Shown piece after piece: positions 52,307 to 63,102 of a DNA stretch of 64,000 nt. A program made the translations under genes and the position numbers. The notes under the pieces were generated by a model, which was not told the origin of the DNA, ran no database searches, and saw only the letters and a program-made list of their open reading frames with translations. The DNA comes from Xenorhabdus thuongxuanensis (GTDB taxonomy: Bacteria > Pseudomonadota > Gammaproteobacteria > Enterobacterales > Enterobacteriaceae), in assembly GCF_001908095.1 (NCBI RefSeq), contig NZ_MKGR01000008.1, positions 1-64,000 on the forward strand, written 5' to 3'. Position 1 is the first letter of the stretch, and every line of letters starts with the position of its first letter.

Positions 52307-53359
52307 TTACTCAGATACCCTTACATCCCATTCTGCATCTTCCCCAGCAAGGAATGGAATTAATTTTTCGTCACCACACTCGATGTATTCAATAACTGGA
52401 GTTGGTTTGCGGGTGAATTCGATAAAGCCTTCGTTGACTGGCAAACCGTAAAATGCAGGACCATTGAGGGAACAGAAGGATTCGAAATATTTCATTGCAC
52501 CTATTTCTTCAAACACAGTGGCATAGGCTGCTAGAGCGGTTGGAGCATTGAAAACGCCCGCACAGCCACAAGAGGATTCTTTGCGGTGTAGTACATGGGG
52601 AGCGGAATCCGTGCCTAAGAAAAATCGGTTACAACCACTGGCAACAGCTGTTCGGAGGGCTTCCTGATGAATATTGCGTTTTAGTACGGGCAAACAGTAA
52701 AGGTGGGGGCGAATGCCACCAACCAGCATATGATTGCGATTGAACATTAAGTGCTGTGGTGTCAACGTCGCGCCTAATTTATCGTTGCCTTCTAGAACAT
52801 ATTCTGCGGCTTCTTTGGTTGTAATATGCTCGAAAACAATTTTTAATTCAGGAAATTGCTGACGCAATGGTTCCATTACCTGTTCGATAAAGCGCGCTTC
52901 ACGGTCAAAAATATCAATATGAGAAGCGGTAACTTCCCCGTGGATCAGCAATGGCATACCTATTTTTTCCATGGTCTCCAATAATGGGTAGATCTTTTTG
53001 ATATCGGAAACACCGTGGCTAGAATTTGTTGTTGCATTGGCGGGGTAAAGTTTGCAAGCGGTAAAGATGCCTTCTTTATAGCCCATCTCAATTTGATTGC
53101 TGGTTGTTGAATCTGTCAGATAACAAGTCATAAGAGGTTGGAAATGATGATCTGACGGTGTAGCTGCGATTATTCTCTCTTTGTAGGCTTTGGCACTGGC
53201 AACATCTGTCACTGGAGGGACGAGGTTGGGCATGACGATAGCTCGGCCAAAAAAACGGCTGGTATGGGGGACAATGGTTTTTAGCATATCATCATCACGA
53301 AAATGGACATGCCAATCGTCAGGGCGGCGGATTTTAATTGTATATGATTCAGTGGTCAT
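52307..53359 (-). CDS. pyrC: dihydroorotase
   Basis: The 350-residue type II dihydroorotase closes carbamoyl-aspartate to dihydroorotate in pyrimidine synthesis. Metal ligands are visible: D-W-H-V-H-F-R-D at the start, K-L-Y-P-A-N for the bridging Lys, H-G-E-V, E-H-I-T-T and the late Asp in G-T-D-S-A-P-H. GGAG lies just before the ATG. It is full length and next to bssS. Confidence 0.95.
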   Translation of the reverse strand: MTTESYTIKIRRPDDWHVHFRDDDMLKTIVPHTSRFFGRAIVMPNLVPPVTDVASAKAYKERIIAATPSDHHFQPLMTCYLTDSTTSNQIEMGYKEGIFTACKLYPANATTNSSHGVSDIKKIYPLLETMEKIGMPLLIHGEVTASHIDIFDREARFIEQVMEPLRQQFPELKIVFEHITTKEAAEYVLEGNDKLGATLTPQHLMFNRNHMLVGGIRPHLYCLPVLKRNIHQEALRTAVASGCNRFFLGTDSAPHVLHRKESSCGCAGVFNAPTALAAYATVFEEIGAMKYFESFCSLNGPAFYGLPVNEGFIEFTRKPTPVIEYIECGDEKLIPFLAGEDAEWDVRVSE

Positions 53360-53588
53360 GGAACCGGCTCCAGAATATAAGTGAAAAATGATGGATGCTG
53401 ATTCAGCAATCCTTAAGCCGGAGGAGAATGATAAAGTGAAAATAGCTAAATAGCTATTATTGAATGATAATATTCTCTAAATTTTGAAAAGTTGGAATTT
53501 TAAGCTTATCTGGTTGAGGGTACGTAGAGGAAATTATCGTATCAAAAAAGGAAAAAATAGAAGTAACAACACGAGGGTGAATTGAATT

Positions 53589-53664
53589 TGGCTCCTCCAG
53601 CTGGACTCGAACCAGCGACATACGGATTAACAGTCCGCCGTTCTACCGACTGAACTATGGAGGA
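53589..53664 (-). tRNA. asnT: tRNA-Asn(GUU), copy 1
   Basis: A 76-nt tRNA with acceptor TCCTCCA/TGGAGGA, anticodon GTT in CTGTTAATC, T arm CTGGTTCGAGTCCAG and encoded CCA. Its upstream flank (AACTCCTTCAAGACGGGGCG...) is repeated almost exactly before copy 2. Confidence 0.95.
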
Positions 53665-53960
53665 ACTCCTTCAAGACGGGGCGAATATTAACGGCATTTT
53701 TTGCGTTTGTCAAAGCAGAAAATAGTAATAACGGTTTTATTGCTGAGAATCTGTGCGTCATGTGTGTTTTTTGACTTAAAACCGATTGGTTATGGTAAAT
53801 CGGGGAACAGAAGCAGGGCATAGGAGTAAGTAACCGAAGAAAAAAACCAGAAGAAAGATCCCTGAAAAGTAGAAATGTTAAGAAGGGGAAAGATAAAAAA
53901 CAGAAGACCAGAAAGTAAAAAAACCTGATTAGTTAAACTAATCAGGCTTCTCAGAATATT

Positions 53961-54036
53961 TGGCTCCTCCAACTGGACTCGAACCAGTGACATACGGATT
54001 AACAGTCCGCCGTTCTACCGACTGAACTATGGAGGA
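53961..54036 (-). tRNA. tRNA-Asn(GUU), copy 2
   Basis: A 76-nt copy like the others, with a variant T stem: the arm reads ACTGGTTCGAGTCCAGT, a compensated change at the stem base, so pairing is kept. Anticodon GTT and encoded CCA are present. Confidence 0.95.
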
Positions 54037-54322
54037 ACTCCTTTAAGGCGGGGCGAATATTAACGGCATTTTTTACGTTTGTCAAAGCAGAAAATAACAA
54101 TCAATGTTTGATTGCTTATAATATGTACTTGTTGGGTTGTTTTTGATCTTATTTGTGTTTTTAGCGTAGGTATTATGTCGGAACAGCAACTTGAAATAGG
54201 GAAGAAATGGGAGAATAAAGAAATAGAAAGTAAATGTGACTATGACGAAAAAAGATGGATAACATATAGTATCCAAATGAAAAAATCCCGACCAGCAATG
54301 CCAATCGGGATTTCTAATAATC

Positions 54323-54398
54323 TGGCTCCTCCAGCTGGACTCGAACCAGCGACATACGGATTAACAGTCCGCCGTTCTACCGACTGAACTATGGAGGA
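54323..54398 (-). tRNA. tRNA-Asn(GUU), copy 3
   Basis: A 76-nt copy identical in sequence to copy 1. Its upstream flank (TTGAGTTGTTCCTGAGAACGG) is shared with copy 4, unlike copies 1 and 2. Confidence 0.95.
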
Positions 54399-54857
54399 AT
54401 TGAGTTGTTCCTGAGAACGGAACGAATAATACAGCGAATGGTTTGATGTTGTAAAGTAAAAAAATTAAAAACAAAACCGATTGACTTGTTTTTCATCAAA
54501 ATGGTTTTTTTTGTTAATTTTTCTTAAAAAATATCTAATAAATTGAGAGTTTACTTATTTTGTAATATTTATTTTCTGTTGTTTATATTGGAAAAAATAA
54601 ACTTATTTATTATTTTTACCTTTGTGCTTCTTGAATTGTAAGTAAAAAATGTAAAATTTTACAAAGTAGATATATGTAGGATAGGTTTTCAATAGATGCT
54701 GGTAACAAGTATGAACATGTTGATCTCAAGAATGGGAAGTAAGAAATCAGGATGAAAAAAGCGGCTTCCCAGTTGGAAGCCGCTTGAAAAGGCTTAGGCC
54801 AAGTTACTTTTCTCAACCTTAACATCACGCTAACTTATCCAGCGAGATATTTAAATT

Positions 54858-54933
54858 TGGCTCCTCCAGCTGGACTCGAACCAGCGACATACGGATTAAC
54901 AGTCCGCCGTTCTACCGACTGAACTATGGAGGA
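54858..54933 (-). tRNA. tRNA-Asn(GUU), copy 4
   Basis: A 76-nt copy identical to copies 1 and 3 with the same CCA. The 460-bp spacer before it (54399-54857) is AT-rich, contains the hairpin GCGGCTTCC/GGAAGCCGC near 54762-54784, and has no gene. Confidence 0.95.
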
Positions 54934-55068
54934 ATTGAGTTGTTCCTGAGAACGGGGCGAATGTTAGCGATGAACTGGAATAGTGTCAACGCAAAAATTC
55001 TTTTTCCTTAACTGTTTGCTCGTCATGTGAGCTTGTTGGTTTATCATTGTACTATTCTATTGAATTTA

Positions 55069-55584
55069 TTAGATTCCTGCTCTTTTATTAACCATGTTAA
55101 TAGATTGAGCATAAGGTGATTGTTCTGAACAGGCGAGCATAAACACATCATAAAAACAAATCCCCTGTTTCTTCTGCATGATATGCTTGATGTCATCTTT
55201 AATTGTATTAGGCACGTGGGGATGAGTGAGTATCTTATTGATAGCTTCCTTAGAAACTTGCTCGTTGACAAACCATTCACCGTTATAGCATACCCGTAAA
55301 TCAAGTACGTCAATATCTTCGAAATGATAGACTGGCTTGATATCAAATAGAAGAACGGCTGCCATAACAATAAAAGCCAGGGTAAATATAAAAAGAGACC
55401 AGGTGCCAAAATAGGGTGCGTACCACATGAGCATAGCAAGAAAAGCATAGGCAATCACCATCGCCAGACATAGATAGGGGTGATGGCGGATAAAAATGCT
55501 GTTGAAATGTACTTTACCATCACGGTGCTCTTTAAGGTTGATCCGCTCAAGATCCTGAATCAATATCTGTTTTATGATTTTCAT
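55069..55584 (-). CDS. ylaC: YlaC-family inner-membrane protein
   Basis: The 171-residue protein has two membrane segments (YLCLAMVIAYAFLAMLMWY and LFIFTLAFIVMAAVLLF), followed by the family signature Y-H-F-E-D-I-D-V-L-D-L-R-V-C-Y-N-G-E-W and F-Y-D-V-F-M-L-A. It is slightly longer than E. coli YlaC. Function is unknown. The hydrophobic frame 55044-55454 on the same strand is a shadow. Confidence 0.85.
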   Translation of the reverse strand: MKIIKQILIQDLERINLKEHRDGKVHFNSIFIRHHPYLCLAMVIAYAFLAMLMWYAPYFGTWSLFIFTLAFIVMAAVLLFDIKPVYHFEDIDVLDLRVCYNGEWFVNEQVSKEAINKILTHPHVPNTIKDDIKHIMQKKQGICFYDVFMLACSEQSPYAQSINMVNKRAGI

Positions 55585-56101
55585 AATATTAACCCACTTA
55601 TTTGTAGACTTATTTATAGAAATTGTGTCGTAAAAAATGCTGAAAAAATCGTGATCGAATTGAAAGTTATGGCTTTTTTAAGGTTAGCATGTCCTGAATC
55701 TATATCTGTATAGCAATTGCTTTAATTTATTTGGCAAATTGTTATTGTTGGCAAGCAATATCTTGTATTTTTTTTGCTAAGAAAAAGTTGAATAAATCAA
55801 ATAAAATTATAAAAAAACCTGTTTATTATGTTATTCTGTTCTAATATTGAGCGCCTGAGTTTTTTTTAAAACGATAATACATAAAAAGGTTGATATTCGC
55901 GTGCGGTCATGCGTTAATGCGTTTGGCCTGATTAACAGACCTACTTTATGTACGACATCTTGAGTTAATGAGTTATGTGTAAGTGCTATCCTTGGTAGCC
56001 TTTGTTGACCGTTTCCTTCTTAGTGCCTCCATAAGTAATAGCTGATACTGGCCAACACATGCCCGAGGTGGCGAGTTTTTTTTGATATATAGGAAAGTCA
56101 A

Positions 56102-56314
56102 ATGTCTGACAAAATGAAAGGTCAAGTGAAGTGGTTCAACGAATCTAAAGGCTTTGGTTTCATCACTCCAGCTGATGGTAGCAAAGACGTATTCGTACAT
56201 TTCTCTGCCATTCAAGGTAACGGTTTCAAAACCTTAACTGAAGGCCAGAACGTAGAATTCACCATTGAAAATGGTGCCAAAGGCCCAGCAGCAGCAAACG
56301 TGACTGCTATCTAA
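56102..56314 (+). CDS. cspE: CspA-family cold-shock protein (CspC/CspE type)
   Basis: The 70-residue protein has RNP1 K-G-F-G-F-I-T and RNP2 V-F-V-H-F, and the C-terminus K-G-P-A-A-A-N-V, most like CspE/CspC. It binds RNA and melts secondary structure or blocks termination. The leader upstream is long and gene-free (55715-56101), common for csp genes. Which csp it is cannot be fixed from this alone. Confidence 0.88.
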   Translation: MSDKMKGQVKWFNESKGFGFITPADGSKDVFVHFSAIQGNGFKTLTEGQNVEFTIENGAKGPAAANVTAI

Positions 56315-56338
56315 TTTCTGCCTTTATGCCTTATTTAA

Positions 56339-56373
56339 GCTCGCCAATGCGAATGCCGTGGCGGGCTTTTTGT
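56339..56373 (+). terminator. rho-independent terminator of the cold-shock gene
   Basis: GCTCGCC (56339-56345) pairs with GGCGGGC (56360-56366), then TTTTTGTTTT follows, 25 bp after the stop. Confidence 0.85.
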
Positions 56374-56374
56374 T

Positions 56375-57127
56375 TTCCTGCTCCGTATTTTTCTGTACCA
56401 CAAAATGTATTTCACGAATCTCGTTTCATGTGTTCAATTCTAAAATTTTCTTAGCTCATTTATTTAGTTTATAAAAAATAACTTAGTGAAATTAACTTGG
56501 TAAAACAGAAAACCATTTCTGTCTTGTGGAACAATCTGCTTGATTAAGGCCTTTACTTGTTAATTTTAACTGTTTATACTCCCTTGCAAATTCTATTGGA
56601 GAACGATTAATTGGACAGTCAAAGTTTTTGGTTAAATAAAGATAATTTGGTAAGCTGTTAATATCCCTTCGATTTACTGCTTGCCTGGAGTGGTGGGCGG
56701 TGCTACTTTAACTTCATGAGTTGTACCCACCTGAAGAAAAATTATCCAATATTAAGGATCTACTGAGTTGGAATTCTTAGTAAGATATTAACTGAAGGTA
56801 TATCGGGGTATACATGATGTGGTCATATATTCATTCCTTATTCCCTCCGGGAACATACGAATAATCGATTAAAGATTCGTCGTCAGAATATTCTACGTAC
56901 GATGAAGAGATGATCTCTTCAGGCTATTCTTTGCATATTAATTTTATAACGAATTAAACAACGCAACCAATAAAAAAGCTCAGCAAATAAAATTAAATGA
57001 GCCAGCCTCTATGTACGTGATTTTCTGCATCTAACAGATTTCAAGTTTGCATTAATCAATCAAGTTCACAATCAATAAATTGAGGAACTTAGAGTATTTC
57101 TATCCATTTGATGTTATGGAGAATCCC
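56375..57127. other. long mgtC leader region
   Basis: This 750-bp stretch has no sizeable gene. A TATACT element at 56575-56580 follows a TTGTTAATTTTAAC palindrome and could be a promoter. A short frame at 56716 reads M-S-C-T-H-L-K-K-N-Y-P-I-L-R-I-Y. mgtC of Salmonella has a long attenuating leader with short frames, so a similar leader is possible; no clean PhoP box is seen. Confidence 0.35.
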
Positions 57128-57826
57128 ATGTTGTTAACATCCATCGCAATGCACTTACTATCCGCGCTGTGTTTTGGAGCCTTGATTGGAGCTGAACGCC
57201 AATGGCGCCAGCGTATGGCGGGATTAAGAACCAACGCTTTGGTATCAACAGGTGCTGCACTTTTCATGATTACTGCAATGAATGCTTCTGAGGGAAATTC
57301 TGATCGTATTGCCGCACAAATTATCTCTGGAGTTGGTTTTCTTGGCGCTGGTGTGATTATGCGTCAGGGAATGAGCATTCGTGGTTTAAATACAGCGGCG
57401 ACATTATGGTGTTCAGCGGGCATAGGGGAGTTATGTGGCATGGGGCAATACTGGGCGGCTGGTATTGCTACAGCGATTATTCTCTGTGCGAACATTTTAC
57501 TAAGGGAGATCGCGCAACGAATTAATACTCAGCCTCACCAGCAAGCCTTAGATCTAGAACAGCGTTATAAGATCCAAATTATTTGCGACATAAATGATGA
57601 GATCTTGGTAAGAACTTTGATTTTACAAGCACTCAATGGATTAGGTGTCAGATTGCAGTCATTAAGCAGTACAGATGCCATTCAGTCTGGCAGGCTTGAG
57701 GTTTGTGCGGAAATATTAGCAACACCTGCGGATCAAAAAGAAATTGAATCGATTGTTTGTCGAGTAAGTTTGGAAAAAAGTGTCACTTCAGTTAATTGGA
57801 AAATTGCGGCTGAACTACCAGCTTAG
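57128..57826 (+). CDS. mgtC: MgtC, Mg2+-starvation virulence membrane protein
   Basis: The 232-residue protein has four or five N-terminal membrane segments with the MgtC signature: G-A-L-I-G-A-E-R-Q-W-R-Q-R-M-A-G-L-R-T-N, I-I-S-G-V-G-F-L-G-A-G-V-I and R-G-L-N-T-A-A-T-L-W-C-S-A, then a soluble ACT-like domain. It inhibits F1Fo ATP synthase and supports growth in low Mg2+ and in macrophages. The ATG at 57128 has GGAG six bases upstream. The mgtB that should follow is broken. Confidence 0.88.
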   Translation: MLLTSIAMHLLSALCFGALIGAERQWRQRMAGLRTNALVSTGAALFMITAMNASEGNSDRIAAQIISGVGFLGAGVIMRQGMSIRGLNTAATLWCSAGIGELCGMGQYWAAGIATAIILCANILLREIAQRINTQPHQQALDLEQRYKIQIICDINDEILVRTLILQALNGLGVRLQSLSSTDAIQSGRLEVCAEILATPADQKEIESIVCRVSLEKSVTSVNWKIAAELPA

Positions 57827-57876
57827 AATGTTTTTTTACTATTAATTCCATAATGTTATATTAATAAGGAGCCAAT

Positions 57877-59612
57877 ATGGACGATGCCCCTCCTACTACA
57901 CTAAATGAGGTGTTGCCTATGGAGTAAGTAATTTTGTTTCTCAGATAGGCAACGCATAAAAGCTTTATATGGAAATTATCCTTTGCAAAAAGGGATGATT
58001 GCTGTTGCAAATTGTTATGTACGGATAAGACAGGAACATTGACTCAGGATAAAATTATTCTCCAGCACTATTTTAGATACAGAAGGTAGGGAGAATGCTT
58101 CTGTCCTTCACAGGGCCTGGTTAAACAGCTTTCATCAAAGTGGAACTAAAAACTTAATGGATCAGGCCATTGTTAGGTATGGATACGATAATTCAGACCT
58201 TGATTTCCTCCACGGCTACAGAAAAATTGATGAATTACCTTTTGATTTCGTTAGACGTAGATTATCAATTTCTATACGAGATTTGTCTAAAAAATATCAA
58301 TTAATCTGCAAGGGAGCCGTAGAAGAAATGCTATCAGTTTGCTCCTATATAAGGATAAAGGAGAAAATTATTCCTCTCACTGAAGAAAGCCATAAGAATG
58401 TGATGGAATTAGTTAGCAGTTATAACGACAAAAGTTTCAGGGTGTTAATCTTAGCGACTCGGGAGTTAAGTCACAATGAAGTGAAACACCCACTTTCTGT
58501 TGCATATGAAAAGGAGGTGGTACTTCAAGGTTTATTAACATTTTTGGATCCACCGAAAGAAAGTGCTGCAATGACAATTAGGGCATTAAGAGAGAATGGT
58601 GTTTCGATTAAGGTAGTTACCGGAGATAATTCTGTTGTCACAGCTAAAATTTGTCGAGATATGGATTTAGATTCTGGAAATATTCTTATTGATCCTGACA
58701 TTGAACTAATAAGTGATGAAGACCTTTCAAAAGAAGTGGAATTAAGATCAGTTTTTTGTAAGTTAACCCCTCTGCAAAAATCACGCATTTTAAAATTATT
58801 ACAAAATAATGGTCATACTGTTGGTTTTCTTGGTGATGGAATAAATGATGCACCCGCATTGCGGGATGCTGATGTTGGAATTTCAGTTGATACAGGGACT
58901 GATATCGCAAAAGAATCAGCAGATATCATTCTGCTTGAGAAGGATTTGATGGTATTAGAGCAGGGAGTAATCAAGGGAAGATAGACGTTTTGAAATATCA
59001 TCAAGTATTTAAATATGACGGTTAGTTCAAATTTTGGAAATGTATTTTCGGTATTGGTTCCCATTGCATTTATTCCATTTTTACCGATGTTATCGATTCA
59101 TTTGCTTGTACAAAACCTAATGTACGATATTTCTCAACTGTCTTTGCCGTGGGACAAAATGGATAAGGAATTTCTGAAAAAAACCGTAAATGGGATGCAA
59201 AGAATATAGGGCACTTTATGCTCTGGATTGGTCCTACATAGTCTATCTTAGACATCACGATTTATGCTGTGTGTGGTATGGCTTTGCTGGTTAACAGTAT
59301 AGAACATCAAGCATTATTTCAATCTGGGTGGTTTTTGGAGGGGTTATTGCCACAAACCTTGGTTGTACATATTTTGCATAGACAAAAAATTTCTTTTGTG
59401 CAAAGTATGACAGCATTTCCTATTTTATTGACGACACTAATAATAATGATACTTGGTATTTACATTCCATTCTCTGCATTTGGTAACCTAATTGGGTTAC
59501 AACCACTACCGTGGTAATATTTCCCATGGTTAATTGGAACATTAATAAGTTACTGTATCGTTGCTCAAATGATGAAACAATTTTATATCATCGATTTGGT
59601 GAATGGCTGTAA
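57877..59612 (+). pseudogene. mgtB: mgtB-like P-type ATPase, heavily decayed
   Basis: After AAGGAG and an ATG at 57877, a stop comes at codon 17. Then T-D-K-T-G-T-L-T-Q (phosphorylation site, about 58021) appears, and two further frames carry E-N-A-S-V-L-H-R-A-W and, from 58157, an intact stretch with I-C-K-G-A-V-E-E-M, V-V-T-G-D-N and F-L-G-D-G-I-N-D-A-P-A-L to 58984. More stops and shifts split the C-terminal membrane part up to 59612. The N-terminal membrane domain is missing. Mg2+ import by MgtB is lost, while mgtC is kept. Confidence 0.85.
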
Positions 59613-61148
59613 ATAATTATCATCAATTGGTTTATTATTTCGTATGGACTAAAGGAATAATTCATACGGAATATATAACATTGTGATTCTAACTATAACG
59701 AACCTTTTGTGGATATTTAGAATAGGTATTGATGTTATTTTCTTAAGCATGAACAACTTTCCAAAATATAAACAAATTTAAGAATATAATGGCGTTATGT
59801 TTACCTTTTGTTTTTTTATTTTAAGTGTTTAATTAATCGCCTGTTGATATTTATTTGCAAAGTTAAATGAAGTTATTTTATTTTTTTTATATCTATTTTA
59901 TTTTTATGAAAATTGTTTATTCCTCTTTTTTAGGTGTTATGTAATAATGTATTTTTTCTAATTTATATTTGTTTATTATTTTATATTTTTGTTATTTGAA
60001 TAAATTGATTTTTAGTCAATAAGTCACCTTGTTGGGGGTGTTTGGCTGCTGATTTTTCATTCAAAAAAATCGTGTAAAACATTTGCTAATCTTATCATTT
60101 TTGGTGTCAGAGTAAAATAAATTGATTAATTTTATTTATTAATTTTGTGTGTAAGTCACCAGAATGGATGAAATAACAAACAATAGGTGTTTGGTTAAAT
60201 TTATGTCACAAGAAGACGATATATGTATTTTTTTTGTTTAGAAAAATTTATTGATTGAAGTGGCGAAAAATATCTTTGATAGGTGGCAGGGGGATTGGAT
60301 TTTGTTTAATTAGCGAAGTGTTGCTAGTTAGATTTACCGGAGAGCAGAGATGTATATGTTTTTTTATTTCAATATCATACTGTATTTTATCTTATTTTTG
60401 TGATCTGTATGATATTTATGCTCAAGGTAAGGGCGCGCGCTTTTTTTATTCTGTTTGGAAATGGTACGATCATAAACTAAAAATGATCATACTGATAGCT
60501 TTTCAATAACTAGTATTCACATTTAATTAATAAATTTGGCATGACTATGATCTAAATCAAGTTATAGTGGAAGATGAGCGCCTACCTACATTATCAAGAA
60601 GCAAATTTTATTAAAATATTGATAATTTAGCTAAAGGAAAGATTTTTTGTCGTTATTTTAGATTTGTAAGTTTAATAGATCGTATAAAACCAAAAATAGT
60701 TCCTAATATTTTTATTTAAATAATTTAACTTATTAATTGTAGACTATTTCTCGTTTTTTATTGCTTGAATAGTTAATGAGCTAGAAGCATAATAAAAAGT
60801 ACTAGTTTTGTGATCAAGATCACATAGTATTTAAAATGACATATGTTCTCCGTTGTATAAGTTGATGATTCAGGAGTAAAGTTAATTAGCATTAAGAATA
60901 TTCTTAATCAATTGTGGCAAGTTCATTACCCAGATGACGCAATAATACTTTTACAACCCATTACCGAAATATTTTAGAAATTGGGCGATCCCAAGAGTAA
61001 TACAAAGGACAGTTACTGCTCTGGCTAAAGATGTATATTTCAGTTATGTCGGAGATTATTGAATCTCATGCTACTGGTAATTTTGTCGTGAGTGATTCTT
61101 TGATCACTTAATTTGATTTTTTCATGTAATCGGACGGGATATATAGAA
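59613..61148. other. long AT-rich control region upstream of flhDC
   Basis: No gene is supported over 1.5 kb; the frame at 60255-60509 lacks a ribosome site and looks random. Large upstream regions are usual for flhDC, which integrates many signals. Runs of T and A are frequent in 59800-60140, a likely H-NS-type silencing target. A consensus CRP site lies at 60809-60824. Confidence 0.6.
60809..60824. promoter_or_regulatory. consensus CRP site upstream of flhDC
   Basis: TGTGATCAAGATCACA is a perfect TGTGA-N6-TCACA match, about 325 bp before flhD. cAMP-CRP activates flhDC in E. coli through an upstream site, so the same control is likely here. Confidence 0.8.
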
Positions 61149-61499
61149 ATGAGTACGGCTGAATTGCTCAAACATATTTATGACATAAATTTATCGTATT
61201 TGCTTTTGGCACAACGGCTAATTAACCATGAGAAAGCATCTGCGATGTTCCGTTTAGGTATTAGTGAATCGATGGCTGATACATTGGCCGAACTGACATT
61301 GCCTCAGTTAGTAAAATTAGCTGAAACAAACCAACTGATTTGCCATTTTCGGTTTGAAGACCACGAAACCGTACAGCAGTTAACTAAAGAATCGCGGGTG
61401 GACGATCTGCAACAAATTCATACGGGTATCTTACTGTCTACTCATCTTTTTCAGCAGTTATCCGCTCAGGATGACACCTCAATTAAGAAAAGAGCGTAA
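61149..61499 (+). CDS. flhD: FlhD, flagellar master regulator subunit
   Basis: From the ATG at 61149 the product has 116 residues and follows Flh[23 protein letters not shown] and [20 protein letters not shown]. FlhD4C2 activates class II flagellar genes. It is 2 bp from flhC in one operon, followed by motA and motB. The 12 extra codons upstream are not in homologues. Confidence 0.95.
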   Translation: MSTAELLKHIYDINLSYLLLAQRLINHEKASAMFRLGISESMADTLAELTLPQLVKLAETNQLICHFRFEDHETVQQLTKESRVDDLQQIHTGILLSTHLFQQLSAQDDTSIKKRA

Positions 61500-61501
61500 A
61501 G

Positions 61502-62083
61502 ATGGTTGAAAAAAGCATCGTTCAGGAAGCGAAAGATATTCAGTTGGCAATGGAACTCATCACTTTAGGCGCACGCTTGCAGATGCTTGAAAGTGAAACG
61601 CAACTAAGTAGAGGTCGATTGATTCGGTTGTATAAAGAGTTGCGGGGAAGCCCTCCGCCTAAAGGGATGCTCCCCTTTTCGACGGATTGGTTTATGACTT
61701 GGGAACAGAATATTCATTCGTCAATGTTCTACAATGCTTATCGTTTTCTGTTGAAAAGTGGACATTGTGAGGGGGTAGAAGCTGTTGTCAAAGCTTATCG
61801 TTTATATCTTGAACAATGCCCTCCAACGAGTGAAGAAGGCCCCGTTTTGGCATTAACCAGAGCTTGGACATTGGTTCGTTTTGTTGACAGCGGGATGTTG
61901 CAGCCAACACAATGTCGCTGCTGTGGTGGAACTTTTATCACACATGCTCACCAGCCAGTAAATAGCTTTGTTTGTAGTCTTTGTCAGCCCCCTTCACGGG
62001 CAGTAAAAAAACGTAAACTTTCCTCTCAACCTGCCGATATTAAATCACAACTGCTGGATGGATTTGCTCAGCAAGCTGTGTGA
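61502..62083 (+). CDS. flhC: FlhC, flagellar master regulator subunit
   Basis: The 193-residue protein has the FlhC pattern, including [29 protein letters not shown] and the four-Cys zinc site in Q-C-R-C-C-G-G and F-V-C-S-L-C. It is the DNA-contacting half of FlhD4C2. Length is normal. Confidence 0.95.
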   Translation: MVEKSIVQEAKDIQLAMELITLGARLQMLESETQLSRGRLIRLYKELRGSPPPKGMLPFSTDWFMTWEQNIHSSMFYNAYRFLLKSGHCEGVEAVVKAYRLYLEQCPPTSEEGPVLALTRAWTLVRFVDSGMLQPTQCRCCGGTFITHAHQPVNSFVCSLCQPPSRAVKKRKLSSQPADIKSQLLDGFAQQAV

Positions 62084-62105
62084 ATTTAAATGGGAAAGTA
62101 AAATT

Positions 62106-62140
62106 CAGGTTACAGGTTTAATCATAAACTCTGTAACCTG
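62106..62140 (+). terminator. 10-bp hairpin between flhC and motA
   Basis: CAGGTTACAG (62106-62115) and CTGTAACCTG (62131-62140) are exact complements. There is no U run, so it may stabilise or partly attenuate the message between flhDC (class I) and motAB. Confidence 0.45.
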
Positions 62141-62218
62141 CCGTCATACTCTTTTTCATTTTATCAATTTGCCCTGTTCAAATCTCGTCTGCTCACCAAC
62201 TTAGCTAAAGGATATCGC

Positions 62219-63100
62219 GTGTTAGTACTTTTAGGATATATCGTGGTTTTTGGTGCGGTAATTGGTGGCTACTTGCTTGTCGGTGGTCACATGGGCGCAC
62301 TTTATCAGCCAGCGGAATTTTTGATTATTGCAGGTGCGGGACTTGGTGCTTTTATCGTGGGCAATAATGGCAAGGCGATAAAGGCAACACTGCGTGTTTT
62401 ACCAAAAGTATTGCGTAGATCAAAATACAATAAGGCGATGTATATGGACCTCATGGCATTACAGTTTCGTCTATTGTCAAAATCCCGTCAGCATGGGCTA
62501 CTGGCTTTAGAGTGGGATATTGAAAATCCGCACCAAAGTGACATATTCACACAATATCCTCGTTTGTTAAAAGATCAGTATCTGATGGATTTTATCACCG
62601 ATTATACGCGCCTGATCATCGGCGGTAACATGAATCCTTATGAAATTGAAGCTTTGATGGATGAAGAAATTGAAACTTACGAACAAGAAAGTGAAGTACC
62701 AGCGACTAGTTTGGCAGCAGTAGGGGATTCGTTGCCTGCATTCGGGATTGTTGCGGCCGTCATGGGAGTTGTTCATGCTCTGGGATCTGCGGATCGTCCG
62801 GCAGGAGAATTGGGCGTATTGATTGCCCATGCGATGGTGGGAACATTCCTTGGAATTTTATTGTCTTATGGTTTTGTTTCTCCTCTGGCAACACTCCTTC
62901 GTCAACGCAGCAGTGAGCAAGTCAAAATGATGCAATGCATTAAGGTGACGCTGCTTTCCAGTTTACATGGTTATGCACCACAAATTGCAGTTGAATTCGG
63001 TCGTAAAACATTATTCCTCACAGATCGTCCTTCATTCACAGAATTGGAAGAACATGTTCGTCGGGTTAAATCCCCTGTACAACAAGAAGTTGAAGAATAA
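62219..63100 (+). CDS. motA: MotA, flagellar stator proton channel subunit
   Basis: The 293-residue protein has four membrane segments and MotA features: [10 protein letters not shown] near the start, L-R-R-S-K-Y, the charged cytoplasmic loop, and [13 protein letters not shown]. The GTG start matches E. coli motA. With MotB it forms the proton-driven stator. Confidence 0.95.
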   Translation: MLVLLGYIVVFGAVIGGYLLVGGHMGALYQPAEFLIIAGAGLGAFIVGNNGKAIKATLRVLPKVLRRSKYNKAMYMDLMALQFRLLSKSRQHGLLALEWDIENPHQSDIFTQYPRLLKDQYLMDFITDYTRLIIGGNMNPYEIEALMDEEIETYEQESEVPATSLAAVGDSLPAFGIVAAVMGVVHALGSADRPAGELGVLIAHAMVGTFLGILLSYGFVSPLATLLRQRSSEQVKMMQCIKVTLLSSLHGYAPQIAVEFGRKTLFLTDRPSFTELEEHVRRVKSPVQQEVEE

Positions 63101-63102
63101 TT

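Noticed and set aside
55044..55454. 136-residue hydrophobic frame on the minus strand
   Set aside because: It is a shadow of ylaC in another frame of the same strand.
56560..56600. PhoP box upstream of mgtC
   Set aside because: TGTTAA and TGTTTA are present but not at the 11-bp repeat spacing of PhoP boxes, and they overlap the possible -10 element.
60255..60509. 84-residue open frame upstream of flhDC
   Set aside because: No ribosome site, low-complexity hydrophobic translation and location in an AT-rich control region.
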